Notes: generated by a model not told the origin, from the letters alone. Positions 32,401 to 43,384 are shown, counted from the first letter of the stretch. The stretch is DNA of 64,000 nt from Primula veris (GCA_963682055.1 OY821741.1:1123501-1187500); one strand, 5' to 3'. Translations and numbers: made by a program.

Positions 32401-35279
32401 AGACACAAATTGTTTCAACCGATTTGAGTAACCACTAACCGCCAAGGGGAGCAAAAGGGTAAAAGGAACACACCAACATCCTATCTATACAGAACCGAAA
32501 GATGATGATTACACATATTTAAGTCTAAAAGAAACAATAAAGCCTATAAAATAGAAGTCACCACTTACGGGATAAAAACCAGTAATTCGGGATCACCCTC
32601 ATTGCTTTCCAAGTGACCCTATACAACAAGAGAGCACCAATTAATTTTCTTTTCCATACTGTATTATAAAGCATAAACTACTAATCTTCCAAACAACTTC
32701 AACTATTTAGTGGGAAAAACTAAAAATAGTTAGTGAGACTGTAGGAGTAAATACATGTTCATGCATAATGGTGAAATTTAACCCCTTTAAGTTTAACTAT
32801 ACATTGATGATATATTTAATGCTAAAAATATAGCCATATTAACCTACCTCAGAAGTATTCAGTCGTTGTTCCCAAGCTTTAAAAACTGACTTGACACTTC
32901 CTGTAACAGCTTCATTCAGAGCCGAGACCTTTGGAAAATTACAAGAAAATCACAATTGATACTAACAATGAGTGTTACTTCTAATTACGAGGATAGTAAG
33001 AAAACCGATAGGTAAGAAGAACATAAGCTTGGTTGATCCCTGTTTTTCATTTTCTGTAAGAGTGGCATAGCTGAACTTCTACAATCCATATGGACCAAAG
33101 TGGAAAATTAAGAGGTCCGAAATATTTGACAAACTCTAGGTCAAGAAAGTGAACTCAGAGCTCAAGATTGATAATCCATATAAAGCCTTAAAAAAAAGCT
33201 GTTCCTATGATCTCTAATTTAGACCTTGTAAATACATAAGCAGCTATATTTTTTCAAGCCCCATTGCCAATGCTTAGCTTATAAGTAGCAATAACATGGC
33301 TTACTTAGTTGAAAACCAGTGGCTGAGAAACCATCTCTAGTCTGAAGCAAACTTTTTTTTTTGCTGTTACCGTGCCATGAAAATAGATATGCATTAACTA
33401 TTGAACAAAAAAATTGCAAGAGAAAACCATGTTCACTGATTTGTACATCCAAAGTCCAAACAAGCCTTAAGATGCACCAACTGAAAACCAATCAAGATAA
33501 GTGACAGCAGTGGAAAAAAATCTCTCTCTCAGCACAACAAGATAAAATGTAAGCCTACCATTTTCATGAATATTTGTTTTTGGAAAAAGATTGTTTATTG
33601 CTTTATCCCAATAGGACACAGCGCTAAACTGACATACACTAGCTACTTGTTTGATAACAGCATTGAAGCTTAACTTACTATTGTTTATTTTAAAGGATAA
33701 GAGTTTTCAGTTGGATGGATGGGCAGTAAACACAAAATTTTCCTCATCCTAAAAAATAAACTAGCTTATTCACCATAATCTGTATCCAAACAAGGCCTAA
33801 ATTGCAACAGACATTCTATGCAAAAGAATCAAATCAGTGACAACAGTGGGAACCTTAAAATGATTTAAAAAAAAAAACAGCTTATTCGTTAAAATGACGA
33901 ATTCTGCATCCAAGTAAACCCTTGTTAAAATTCTTTGCAAAAGAATCAAAAGTAATGACTAGATTGGTAACTTCTGCATGTGTTTTATAGTCCAATGACA
34001 GAACTTTCGTCTTACTTGTTCATCAGAATCATTCCCCAACCAAATCCTTACTTGAAATAAACATTCTTCGCAAATGAATCAAATTAGAAACAACATTGGG
34101 AACTTTTCCTAGGGTTTATGGTTCAATGATAGAATTCAAATGCATAAATGAGTCTCCTGTTTTTTTTTTTTGCTTTTCCTGTCTTTTTAACCCAAAAAAC
34201 TTGTTTCCTAAAACTAAAAAACTGTCTAGCGAAATATCACCAACATTATTTTAGGCAGAACTTAAAAAAAACAAAAAAAAACTTGTTGTCAAACGAGCCC
34301 CTAATGATAGAATCTGCATCCAAACAAAACCTTCTTAGGAATAAACGTTCTTTGCAAAAAAGAATCAAAATCAGTCACAAATGAACCTTTTCTTAAAATT
34401 TTTAACAACGGAACCTTTCTTCTCAGCTTAAAATAAGCCAACTTATTCATCAAAACCTGGAGCCAAACAAACCCAGCTCTGGAATTAACATTCTTAGCAA
34501 AAGTAGCTAAACTAGTGATAAAAATGGTAACTTTTTTCCTAGGGTTTTGTGGTACAAAATGCATAAAAAAAAATATCAAGAAGTAGCTATTGAAAAAAGG
34601 TAAAAATGGGTCATTTAACAAATATACAAATACTAAAACTAAAATACTGATACTACTATTTAAACTAAAAAAAAAAAAACTAATATTAAAAATAAATGGA
34701 AGGGTAAAAATGGCTAATTTAACAAACATACAAATACGAATACTAATACTAAAACTAAAATACCAATACTACTATTTAAACTAAAAAAAAACTAATATTA
34801 AAAATAAGTAGAAGTGTAAAAATGGGTAATTTAACAAACATACAAATACTAAAACTAAAATACTAATACTCTACTATTTAAACTAAAAAAAAAAACTAAT
34901 ATTAGTAAAAAATAATAATATTAAAAATAAGTAGAAGGGTAAAAATGGGTAATTTAACAAACATACAAATACTAAAACTAAAATACTAATACTCTACTAT
35001 TTAAACTAAAAAAAAAACTAATATTAGTAAAAAAAAAACTAATATTAAAAAGAAATAAAAGGGTAAAAATGGGTAATTTAACAAACATAAAAATACTAAA
35101 ACTAAAATAGTAATACTCTACTATTTAAACTAAAAAAAAAACTAATATTAGTAAAAAAAAAAAAAAAAAGGGGGAATTGGGAAAAAAAAGAAAACCTTAG
35201 AGAGATCAATGTGTTTGTAGAGAGAGAAATCCGATGAACAATCATTTTCTTCACAACTATGGTCATGTATACATGCCAT
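29421..35279 (-). CDS. PITHD1: PITH domain-containing protein (PITHD1-type)
   Basis: Nine exons on the minus strand join into 204 codons including stop, with consistent phases: 35196-35279, 32848-32928, 32569-32618, 31627-31704, 30962-31019, 30831-30880, 30450-30558, 30304-30365 and 29421-29460. The protein starts MACIHDHSCEENDCSSDF with the Cys/His-rich start of plant PITHD1 proteins, and continues with YKHIDLSKVSALNEAV, GDPELLVFIPFTSDVKIKS, WDLAENLQGVLEYQTKY, FGGDTTQIYYIGLKGEATQ and VVATIVYEVMPNPSDHK, ending AESGGGLSQV. This is the PITH fold, named for binding to the proteasome in the thioredoxin-like TXNL1; the plant PITHD1 role is not firmly known. Length matches the family (about 200 residues), and no defect is visible. 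Intron 1 (2.3 kb) holds minisatellite units and the last intron holds an hAT MITE. Confidence 0.95.
29613..30099. mobile_element. hAT-type MITE with perfect 8-bp TSD, in PITH-gene last intron
   Basis: The left end CAGTGTTTTAAATAGCG and the right end read inverted (CTCTGTTTTAAAATTCGCG) form terminal inverted repeats. AGTGAAAC flanks both sides (29605-29612 and 30100-30107). Interior GCGCTA/TAGCGC strings recur near both ends. A homologous end fragment lies at 38489-38600. It contains a tRNA-like block at 29815-29880. Confidence 0.9.
29815..29880 (-). other. tRNA-like (SINE-like) block inside the MITE
   Basis: On the minus strand, TAGTCCAGATGGTTGAGACA resembles a D-arm/box A, followed by a possible anticodon stem (TGTTG / CAGCA) around a 7-nt T-rich loop, then AGGTTCGAAACTC like a T-arm/box B. 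No good acceptor stem was found, so it is not called a tRNA gene. It may be a tRNA-derived relic captured by the MITE. Confidence 0.35.
33800..34425. repeat. Diverged repeat units in PITH-gene intron 1
   Basis: ATTCTTTGCAAAAGAATCAAA-like blocks recur near 33812, 33938, 34064, 34348 and 34488, each followed by TCAGTGACAACA and a GGAACTTTT-like string. Spacing is roughly 125-280 bp. The last units are the ones shared with 21838-21960. Confidence 0.6.
34590..35165. repeat. Minisatellite in PITH-gene intron 1
   Basis: Five units of about 105-130 bp share GGTAAAAATGGGTAATTTAA, CAAACATACAAATACTAAAA, ACTCTACTATTTAAACTAAA and an A-run followed by CTAATATTA. Unit starts lie near 34598, 34702, 34816, 34937 and 35060. 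Units differ mostly in A-run length. Confidence 0.85.
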
Positions 35280-36038
35280 TATTATTAATATCAATTCTTT
35301 CTTTCTTTTTTGGTTTTTTTTTTTTGGGTTTTTTCACAAAAAAGTAAGAAAGAGAAAATAAGAGAAATGTCTTTTAAAAATAAGCTCATGAAACTTCTAG
35401 GGATTTAATACATTTTCTACCTTTTTTTTTTTTTTATCTTTCTATTTTGTGCCTTTCTTTTTTAATTTTTCTTTTTTTTTTACTTCGGTTTTTATTTTAT
35501 TTTTACTTTTTGCTCAATTTTAACTTTTTTTTCCTAACTTTCAAAAAATCCGTAGCATGAAAGTTACGTCACGTCTCTCGATTTCGGCGATTGAAAATTG
35601 ATCGAAAAAATAAAATAAAATAAAAATTAAGATAAAAAATGAAAAAATAAGAAACAAGGTAAAAAAAGTCAAATAGCAACTTATGCAGCAAGGACATTAA
35701 TTTCCACAAACTATTTACCTTATTTGAATAAATATTTTTTTGGGTGATTTTTGTATTTTGAAAATTTATATTTTTTTAGTAGGTATAATTTTTTTTTATT
35801 CTTAAAATTCAGATTTTTAGTCAAAATAATCCAAAAATTCAAAATCAATATTTTTACTATTTTTTTTTTATTTTTGCTAATCAAAAATCTGATACTAAAC
35901 GGACCTAAGTCTGTGTAGTGTGTGTATATGATCTAGAAGCAAACAACGATGATTTTTTTCAAGAAAAAAAGTTTTTTTGTGTAACATTATATTAAACTAT
36001 TGATTATTATTTTTTGATGTAACATTAGTATTTTTTTT

Positions 36039-36495
36039 CGTGTAACATCCGTAGTTTATAAGGGTTAATTGCAAAAGGTAGATCGTTTATGGGGGGTGGG
36101 GGGTGTGGGGTTATTTGAAGTTTATGGGTTTATTTGAAGTTTACCTTAAAAAGTAAGGAGAAATGCAAATAACAGCAAATAATACATAATATGTACCACT
36201 TTTGAACTTATATTACTCTTAGCTACCGCTATAAGTTCATATTTACTATAGGTACAATTTTTTAATTATTTACTTTATTTACCAAAACGACATACACATA
36301 TTTCATAAAAAATGAAAAAAAAAACACATGAAATTATATAAAATGCAAAAAATCTCAAAATAAATGAAAAAAAATCATAAAAAATTATAAAAATTAAAAA
36401 ATATATATTTAATCGTAAATAAAAGTTGTATAAAACGTTTTTGGATAAATTTAATCGTAAATAAAACAATTTATTAAAATCCGGGATGTTACACG
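36039..36495. mobile_element. Possible element with 12-bp inverted ends and a G-rich tract
   Basis: CGTGTAACATCC (36039-36050) is inverted exactly as GGATGTTACACG (36484-36495). The interior holds GGGGGGTGGGGGGTGTGGGG (36091-36110), unusual in this AT-rich DNA, and two GGTTTATTTGAAGTTTA-type units. No target duplication was found; a solo LTR with TG..CA ends is an alternative. Confidence 0.4.
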
Positions 36496-37145
36496 ATGAT
36501 CATCAGCGTAAGTCTCTAGAAGAGATTAGAAAACTTTTTTGTGTGAGCAAAGAGTGGATAAGGCGAGTTGAACGAAAAACTCTCATGAAGCTGAGGAGCG
36601 AAGACTTTTGTAGAAAGAAATTAACAAATTGAGGAGCCATTATATTCCCTTGTAACAGAGTAGTTGAGGAATTAACAAATTCTTGTAATCTTATTGTTTG
36701 AAAGGTTTGTATAGATTACAATGATTCCAACGATTTTTTTTTTATCTTATCAATATTTATAACACCTAAATTGGTCAAAACCAGCTTAAATATAGCAGTT
36801 TGCAAAAGTAAGCATTCCTTCATAAACAGATTCAAGCATGATAGCCTGGTCCTTTGAAAACCTATTCACTATTTTTTCATGATAAAATTACTTTTCCTGG
36901 ATGTGCTTTATTCATATAAACTGTCACACCCAAATTTGTGGTTATTCCAGTTACCTAGCTTATAAAAAACCGTAAATAAAGATAACGCAAATTGATGTGT
37001 GTTTAAGCATCACTAACAATGTAGTCTTCATCATCGAAATCCAGTTTATGAAACAAAAGAAAAAGTGAGTCCAATGGACTACATCCGCAATCTGAACTCA
37101 TAGAAAATATCATACAAATAGCTCGTTCCAAACATACAATCATAG

Positions 37146-37264
37146 TTTGAGATCTTTGCCACATTTCTACAGACCAGTCGTCTGTTTCTGATTATAGATG
37201 AACTTTTGAGATCTTTGCCACATTTCTACAGACCAGTCGTCTGTTTCTGATTATAGATGAACTT
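37146..37264. repeat. Exact tandem duplication, 59-bp unit, two copies
   Basis: The unit containing GAGATCTTTGCCACATTTCT and GACCAGTCGTCTGTTTCTGA occurs twice in a row without a mismatch, indicating a recent slippage or unequal exchange. Confidence 0.85.
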
Positions 37265-37399
37265 GCACAAAATGTGCTTATTCAGAGTACATAGTTTTAC
37301 ACAAACTGTCCCACTCTAGGCTTACAAATGGCTAAAACGGAATTTTTTTAGGTGTGTAACTTGTGTTCGAGCGTCACTAACAAAGGATTCTTTCGTGAT

Positions 37400-38450
37400 A
37401 ATGGTGAGTTGGAAATAAAATCTACTAAATCATCGTCACACGCTATTATTACCCAGTCACCGTTTCTTCTTGATAGTTTATAATGTAATCATCAGGCTCA
37501 AGTTTCAACTTCTTTTAACACTTGCTTATGAATCACATCAATACCAGAAGAAATAAGCAGGGATCTTAAACTTAATAAATTTATCTCCATATCTTGCCTT
37601 AATTCTGATAAGATTTTTTCTTTGCTCAGTGGGAGCAGTAGGTTCTTCAATACAAGTAGTGTGAGCAGAAACAGTAGAACAGGGTTGATGATCTATGTTC
37701 TTCTTGCGAAGTGGCCACCTAGAAATTCTGTGATCCCTACATATGCGCTTTAACGTAGATACGCTCACTGCAAAACGAACAACTCACATAAGCACACACA
37801 CTTTGCGTGTTCTACTGCCATAATATTACTATTAGGATAACTGGATAAGAGCATTTATAATATCAGTTAACTAAAAAACCAATAATTATTCAGTTTCATT
37901 TTACATGTATTCAGTTTTAATCTTTTCTTTTATCACCAACATCATCAACATCATCAAAATTATCCAAAAAGTTTTATTTTATCACCACCAACATCATCAA
38001 TATCATCAAAAAGTTGGTAGGATCTGCCTTTTTTTTTGTTTTAGCTGTCAAAGACTTTGGATTGAAGAAATGAGTTAGAGCATCATCGGATTCAACCACT
38101 ATACACCCCCTGCGGATTATGTCTAATGGTGTCGGACAGTGGGTGAGGACACACCCAGTGTCGATGTGGACTGGGTAGATCTGATTCATGTGGGTGTTGT
38201 GGTTTGTGATGATATCAAATAAAAATGTAAAAGAAAATACTATATAAACTTAGCATATCATTGTTGCGCAATATATACGAATTTACTACATAACTGCCTA
38301 TATACATATATAGTAGTCTTAAAAAAACAGTTTGAGAATGTTCTCACCGTCGATCTTTTCTGCAGCCTCCAATCTTTTCAAACCATGAACTGTTCTCAAT
38401 TCTTCTAAAGTAATATCAATTCCAGCCTTTTATTTGATTTTTTGGGCGAG
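37400..38450 (-). pseudogene. RWP-RK/PB1 (NIN-like transcription factor) pseudogene
   Basis: Two segments join across an intron to form an RWP-RK DNA-binding domain: GIDITLEELRTVHGLKRLEAAEKID (about 38348-38425) and VSVSTLKRICRDHRISRWPLRKKN (37700-37767); the donor is at 38347 and the acceptor at 37768. Downstream, PB1-domain pieces follow in different frames: IRIKARYGDKFIKFKIP (about 37565-37615), SSGIDVIHKQVLKEVE, KLEPDDYIINYQEE and GDWVIIACDDDLVDFI (to about 37405). At least three frameshifts disrupt PB1, and another shift lies just before the RWP-RK start. An hAT MITE fragment abuts the 5' side at 38489, and the N-terminal GAF-like region of NLPs is not recognisable. In intact NLPs these domains bind nitrate-responsive promoters and mediate dimerisation; this copy cannot make such a protein. 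Confidence 0.8.
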
Positions 38451-38488
38451 TTAATGATCCATTCTTCCGAAGGTCCTTTAATGTTTTC

Positions 38489-38600
38489 CACTGTTTTATA
38501 TAGCGTTATCGTTAGCATAGCGTTTTTCCAAGAGCTATGTTAAAAGCGCAAATAACATAGCAACGAAGCGTTTTACGGTGCATTTTTTTTCCTATTAATA
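38489..38600. mobile_element. End fragment of the 29.6-kb hAT MITE family
   Basis: CACTGTTTTATATAGCGTTATC onward aligns with 29613-29712 over about 100 bp, including the AAAAGCGC and GCGTTTTACGGTG blocks. The opposite end is not found nearby, so the copy is truncated. Confidence 0.7.
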
Positions 38601-38616
38601 TGACAATACAATACTA

Positions 38617-38700
38617 GGTAATCATATCATTTATGTTAATTATATTAACATTTAAATAGGTAATCATATCATTTATGTTAATTATATTAACATTTAAATA
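38617..38700. repeat. Exact tandem duplication, 42-bp unit, two copies
   Basis: GGTAATCATATCATTTATGT and the rest of the unit are repeated with no mismatch. Confidence 0.85.
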
Positions 38701-40187
38701 GTTAAATAACTATGTTTAATATAACAAGTTACATTTGACTATGTAGTTTGTAATTCATTCTTAACTAAAACTCAAACTTTTTAAGTTTTGAGGCGTGTTT
38801 TTTTAGTATTGAAGTGTTTAACTCGTTGTTTTTAGGCTTTTTGAGATTCAGGCTAAACGAAACATTTTTTTAAAGTAAAAACAAGCCTTAAGACGAACTT
38901 TTTAATATTGTGTTATATTACTATTCAATTATTCATGATGACCATTAATAAATTTAGTAAATTCATGGATGGGTCTTTTTAAACATGCCTAATTTTATTA
39001 AAATAAAATATTCGGTGCATGAACAAGATCCCAATGTTGGCCGCAATTTAGAAGTACGATGAAATACACGTAAATAAACTAAGTTACACATAAAATGACA
39101 TGCAAAATAGTAAATTGAGGAGAAAAATTACATGATTTAATACGATAAATCTTGAAAGTTAATTATGACGGTTGATTTTATCTTCACTTGGACAAAAATA
39201 TGACAACTTATTAATTGATAATTTGATACTGGTTTATTGCTTTTAGATATAGGTTTTATATAACAGTGTATTTCTTTACCGAAAACACAATTGTAATTCT
39301 TTAAAATTAGTGCTTCTCTTAGATTCCACTTTTCTTGTAATATTTAAAATCTCCAATCTTAAAATATTTGTTTACGTCTTTTAGCATGTTAAACCTATTC
39401 TAATTTTTAAGCAAGTTTTTTTTACATTCTAAAAAAAATCCAGCTTCTAATTTCTTAAAAGTTAGGGAAATTTACAAATATCTACATACCAATCAATTTA
39501 ATTACAAAAAATACACATATGTGTATTTTTTTATAATTAGATACATATACTTATTTACAATTAAGTACATGTGTTATAAAAAATAACCCCAAAAAAAAAA
39601 TGTACACATTATCAAACAGTATTATACATGATTGTACATGATTATATGAGATTAAACAGGATTAAAACCACAAGATTCGATATAATTGGACAGAATTGGA
39701 CACGATTAGACATGACCACACATATTTCTTGTATAAAAAATGTATTTTTTTAAAATTTTGGTTTTTAATTTTTAACTATTTTTTTCGAGTTTTTTCGATT
39801 TTTTAATGACATATGTATCTATTTATAAATAAGTTCACACAAAATATGTAATTTTTTGTAAAAGAGTCATTAAGTTGAAAACAACCGGATTTTTTAATAA
39901 ATAAGTTTCTAAATATTTACTAAATCATCATTAATTTTCCCTAAAATTTACCGTCAAGTTCGCCAATTAAATAAGCTCTTAATGATAATATTTTAGAAAT
40001 TTGAAAAGACTTATTGTTAATTTCTTTTAAGTCAGATTACATCATTATCTTTTCAGAATTATCCAAAATATAAATAGACCGTGTTTATGAATAGAACTAC
40101 TTCCTATATATTTGTTAATAAAATTGGTGAAAGTAATTTAATTATTTAGTTTTCCTATTCCTAGTTGGTTTCTTGGTCATATAACTC
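38701..40187. other. Gene-free spacer upstream of the F-box gene
   Basis: AT-rich. 39640-39725 has ATTAAACAGG / GGATTA / GATTAGACATGAC strings reminiscent of the internal units of the long repeat (520-600), but too diverged to call. No gene seen. Confidence 0.45.
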
Positions 40188-40195
40188 TATAAATA
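40188..40195 (+). promoter_or_regulatory. TATA box of the F-box gene
   Basis: TATAAATA, 40 bp upstream of the first ATG. If transcription starts 25-35 bp downstream of it, the 5' leader is only about 10-20 nt. Confidence 0.6.
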
Positions 40196-40234
40196 TAAGC
40201 ACTGTAAACCTTTAAAAGCATTCATACCTTTAAT

Positions 40235-41374
40235 ATGGTTTCTTCTGGAGAGAGTCTTTCTTCTAGCGTTCTTACGGTTTTGTCCGATGACCTAATTATG
40301 GAAATAGTTACCCGGTTACCTTTAAAAGCATTCATACGTTTCAAGTGTGTATCGAAACTCTTTTGTACCCTTGTGGATACCCTATATTTTAAAAGAAAGC
40401 ACCACAATCATGCTGTCGCATTGAAAACCAATGACAAGGTCATTGTGAATAGCGGCTACTACTCCTACTACTCTATAGACCTCTTTTCACTTGATCAAGC
40501 GCTAAAACTCGAACCTCCTCTCACAAACATGTCTGACGGAACTATATTGGGTTCGGATCATGGTTTGATTTGTATTCAAGTTAGCATAGTAGACATTATT
40601 ATATGGAACCCAACCACTAAATTGTACCACAAAGTTCCAGAGGCGTTTGACTACTATATCCAAAATTATGAATCTTCCATATACTATGGTTTTGGATATG
40701 ATCAGGTTTCCGATGATTATAAAATCGTAAAGATTAACCAGTTCTGGGATATTGATATTTCCTCTTACAGACACGAAACTGCTCTTTACTGCTCGAAGTC
40801 CAATTCTTGGCAATTTCTTCAAGATTGTCCTTACTATATTTCCGACTTTAACGACAGAGGACGTGGTACTTTAATATGCGGTGAGCTACTTTGGTGTGTA
40901 AACAGTTCATTTGGTAGTAGAAATATTCTTATTGCTACGTTTGATCTTGGTACAAACAAGTTTAGCCTAGTTGATCATCCGGAAGGTCTAAACGACGAGT
41001 TTAATATGACTAGTGATAAGTTCTTTGATATCACTCTTTGTGAATTGGGAGTTAATTTGTGTGTGATGTGTGACTATATCGACGAACATGTTGATGTTTG
41101 GTTAATGAAAAATTACCGAGTTAAAGAATCATGGACGAAACTGTTTTCTATATCTAAGCAAGGACAGCGCATCTCATTCTACCCCCCTCTTGTTTATTCA
41201 AAAAAGGGAGATGAAATCATGTTGCTGAATGATAATAAGGAGCTCTTTTGTTATAACCTAAAAGAGAACGTAACAAAGACTATTAAGGTTCGTGATTGTC
41301 CATACATTAATAATCAAATGGTGATTTGTATGGAGAGTCTTGCTCCTCCCGATGGAAGGTGGAAAGAAGAATAA
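40235..41374 (+). CDS. F-box protein with FBA (F-box-associated) domain, CPR1/CPR30-like
   Basis: A single-exon frame of 379 codons. Residues about 16-52 form the F-box (LSDDLIMEIVTRLPLKAFIRF, CVSKLFCTLV), which in this family binds SKP1/ASK adaptors of SCF ubiquitin ligases. The remainder matches the FBA type 1 layout: GSDHGLICI, IIWNPTTKLYHKVP, YYGFGYDQVSDDYKIVKI, ALYCSKSNSWQFLQD, GELLWCV, and WTKLFSISKQG near residue 300. This region usually recruits the target, which is unknown here. No defect is visible. The gene belongs to a large family that expands quickly in plants, so a specific orthologue cannot be named. A TATA box lies just 40 bp upstream of the start, and a 20-nt string of the leader recurs inside the F-box codons. 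Confidence 0.93.
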   Translation: MVSSGESLSSSVLTVLSDDLIMEIVTRLPLKAFIRFKCVSKLFCTLVDTLYFKRKHHNHAVALKTNDKVIVNSGYYSYYSIDLFSLDQALKLEPPLTNMSDGTILGSDHGLICIQVSIVDIIIWNPTTKLYHKVPEAFDYYIQNYESSIYYGFGYDQVSDDYKIVKINQFWDIDISSYRHETALYCSKSNSWQFLQDCPYYISDFNDRGRGTLICGELLWCVNSSFGSRNILIATFDLGTNKFSLVDHPEGLNDEFNMTSDKFFDITLCELGVNLCVMCDYIDEHVDVWLMKNYRVKESWTKLFSISKQGQRISFYPPLVYSKKGDEIMLLNDNKELFCYNLKENVTKTIKVRDCPYINNQMVICMESLAPPDGRWKEE

Positions 41375-42267
41375 TGGTTGATTGCGAATTGCGAGTTTGG
41401 TAGCTGAAACTGGTTTCGTTCGGTTCTTTAATTGCCTTTCAGCTGTAGTTATTTTCCATTTACTCAACTGTAGTTTATTTTTCAGCTTTTGTTTTGAACT
41501 ATATTACTATGATCCATGTTTCATCTCAACTCAAGTTTATTAGTTTTTTTCTGCTATGAACTGTCTCAATGCATTTTGTTATTTTCCTTACGTTTATGTA
41601 AATCATCCTTTCTTGAGTTATAGATAAGTAGAATACTTTCGGAAAATCGTAACTCTTGATCAATGGAAGAAATTTGGATTTCTTAGAATTTATATTTGCT
41701 GCTCCTAAGTCCTAATAGATCACTTCTTTTCTATCTCGCACCCCTAAACCGCTTAATTCGCCCTCCAAGGGATGAAAACATCAACATGAGCAGAATTAAT
41801 ATAGGATATGGTCACTGCAATAGATATGATTTTGATTACATAATGTATAAATTTTAGTAGAGAGTACAAAAAAACTCTAGAACTGGATTAATGGTTCATA
41901 TATAACTTCGATCTTTCAGAATAATATTCTTTTGAATAGTTTAGAAATAAATGATATAAATTTTTTTAAAACTGGATAAAAGTGTTAACACGAAGAAGAA
42001 TTACAAATATAGTGGAAACTGCGATTACTACAAATTATGAAATAGCCTTAGAGAGTAACTTTAAAAAGGAGGGGTATAATCTCGAATTTTATGATAACAA
42101 CCAAGGAGTTTTCCGAAGCGAAAACAAAAGCACGATTTTACATGTCAGACGGAGTTTCCTGGTAATTGTGCACACTCGTAATTTTTCAACATGCTGACAT
42201 TCGGTGTTATAGTGAAATCTTTAAAAAGTAACACTGCCTTGAAACACTGTACATGCTAGACTATTCA

Positions 42268-42700
42268 TGATGAAACGAAAAACGATAAAAACCGTGTAAT
42301 ATAATCAATAAATCTAATAAATAAAATGACAACGTAAAATCTCAATAAAATCGTATGCTATATGCCATAAAACCATGCAAAAAATGACATAAACGAAAAA
42401 TGTTAAAATCGTGTACTACAAACCATAAATGCAAAAAAGAAAAAGACAAAGTAAAATATCAATAAAAGCGTGAGCTATACACAAAATCATACAAAAAAGG
42501 GCAGAAACAAAAAACGATAAAAATCGTATAATAGGTCATAAATAATAGAAAGAAAATGACAATTTAAAATATCAATAAAAACGTGTGCTATAGACCACAA
42601 AATCATGCAAAAAAGGCATAAACGAAAAACAATAAAAGTTGTGTATTATAAACTATAAATTTAAGAAATAAAATGACAATATAAAATTTTAAAAAAATAT
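42268..42700. repeat. Minisatellite, about 115-120 bp, about 3.7 copies
   Basis: Units start with an AAACGAAAAACGATAAAA-like block near 42272, 42392, 42505 and 42621 and continue with AAATGACAA.. TAAAAT.. TCAATAAAA.. GTGTGCTAT and CATGCAAAAAA. Copies differ by 10-20 percent. Confidence 0.8.
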
Positions 42701-42862
42701 TATTTCGACAATTTGAATACGAGTACCTTATTATAAATTTATAACCATCAATAACAACTTTGTTACGGGTCAAAAATAAAAGTTATAGAAACACACCAAA
42801 AAAAAACATGCTATTTCGTAAATAGAAATAAATCCTAGTAGTTCGAAACTTTGAATAACGTG

Positions 42863-42916
42863 TGTTGCCCAAGTGGTTAGCGTGTTATTATATCATGGTC
42901 CGGGCTTGATCCAATG
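42863..42916 (+). other. tRNA-like (possible SINE head) block
   Basis: TTGCCCAAGTGGTTAGCG resembles a tRNA box A, and about 30 bp later GGGCTTGATCC is a poor box B. No cloverleaf closes, so this is at best a decayed tRNA-derived relic. Confidence 0.25.
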
Positions 42917-43334
42917 TTTTGGTAATTATTATAAAACAAAATAAAATCATAATAGTCTCGTTCTTAGTAAAAATAATAATTCAAGTATGATAATGACGGG
43001 AACAAATTTCAAAACTTTGTATGATCGTATTTTTGTCAGATTATCCGTTTTTTTTATATGTAATCGTAAATATTTTTAATTATTTTTTTTTACATTAACG
43101 TATTATTTTATTTCGTCTTATTTTTATAAATGGTCAAGTTTGATCAAAATCCGACCGTACAAACTTGATGAAATTTGAACCCGATAACGATTAATTAATA
43201 AATTCTATTGGCTGAATATTAAAAAAAACAAATGACAAATATAACCCTTATATGTCTCTTCCATTTTTCTCTGCATATATATATATATATATCTCATCAA
43301 ATCTATATTTATTAATCTTATTATTTTATTTTAT

Positions 43335-43349
<15 letters not shown>

Positions 43350-43381
<32 letters not shown>
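43350..43381. repeat. (GA)n microsatellite in the PHAX leader region
   Basis: An AG run follows a (TA)n tract. By position it lies in or near the 5' UTR of the PHAX gene; GA tracts are frequent in plant core promoters and leaders. Confidence 0.7.

Positions 43382-43384
<3 letters not shown>

Larger units (their letters stand above)
35280..37395. other. Intergenic region between PITH gene and RWP-RK relic
   Basis: It includes the PITH gene's upstream sequence (pyrimidine/A-rich, no clear TATA), a sequence with inverted ends CGTGTAACATCC / GGATGTTACACG (36039-36495) containing a G-run cluster at 36091-36110, and an exact 59-bp tandem duplication at 37146-37264. No gene is supported. Confidence 0.55.
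41375..43315. other. Intergenic region between F-box and PHAX genes
   Basis: The first 200 bp are the likely 3' UTR of the F-box gene. A minisatellite lies at 42268-42700 and a tRNA-like block at 42863-42916. The short open frame at 41982-42197 lacks support as a gene. Confidence 0.5.

Noticed and set aside
34301..34729. 142-codon minus-strand frame in PITH-gene intron 1
   Set aside because: Its sequence is repeat-derived (Phe/Leu-rich from A-rich DNA), and it lies inside an intron of a well-supported gene.
34590..35165. CRISPR-like array
   Set aside because: The repeats are long, diverged and adjacent with no unique spacers, in a plant intron; it is a minisatellite.
41982..42197. 71-codon plus-strand frame downstream of the F-box gene
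   Set aside because: AT-rich, no domain, poor start context; likely chance.
42863..42916. Functional tRNA gene
   Set aside because: Box B is poor and no acceptor or anticodon stem closes; kept only as a weak tRNA-like relic.
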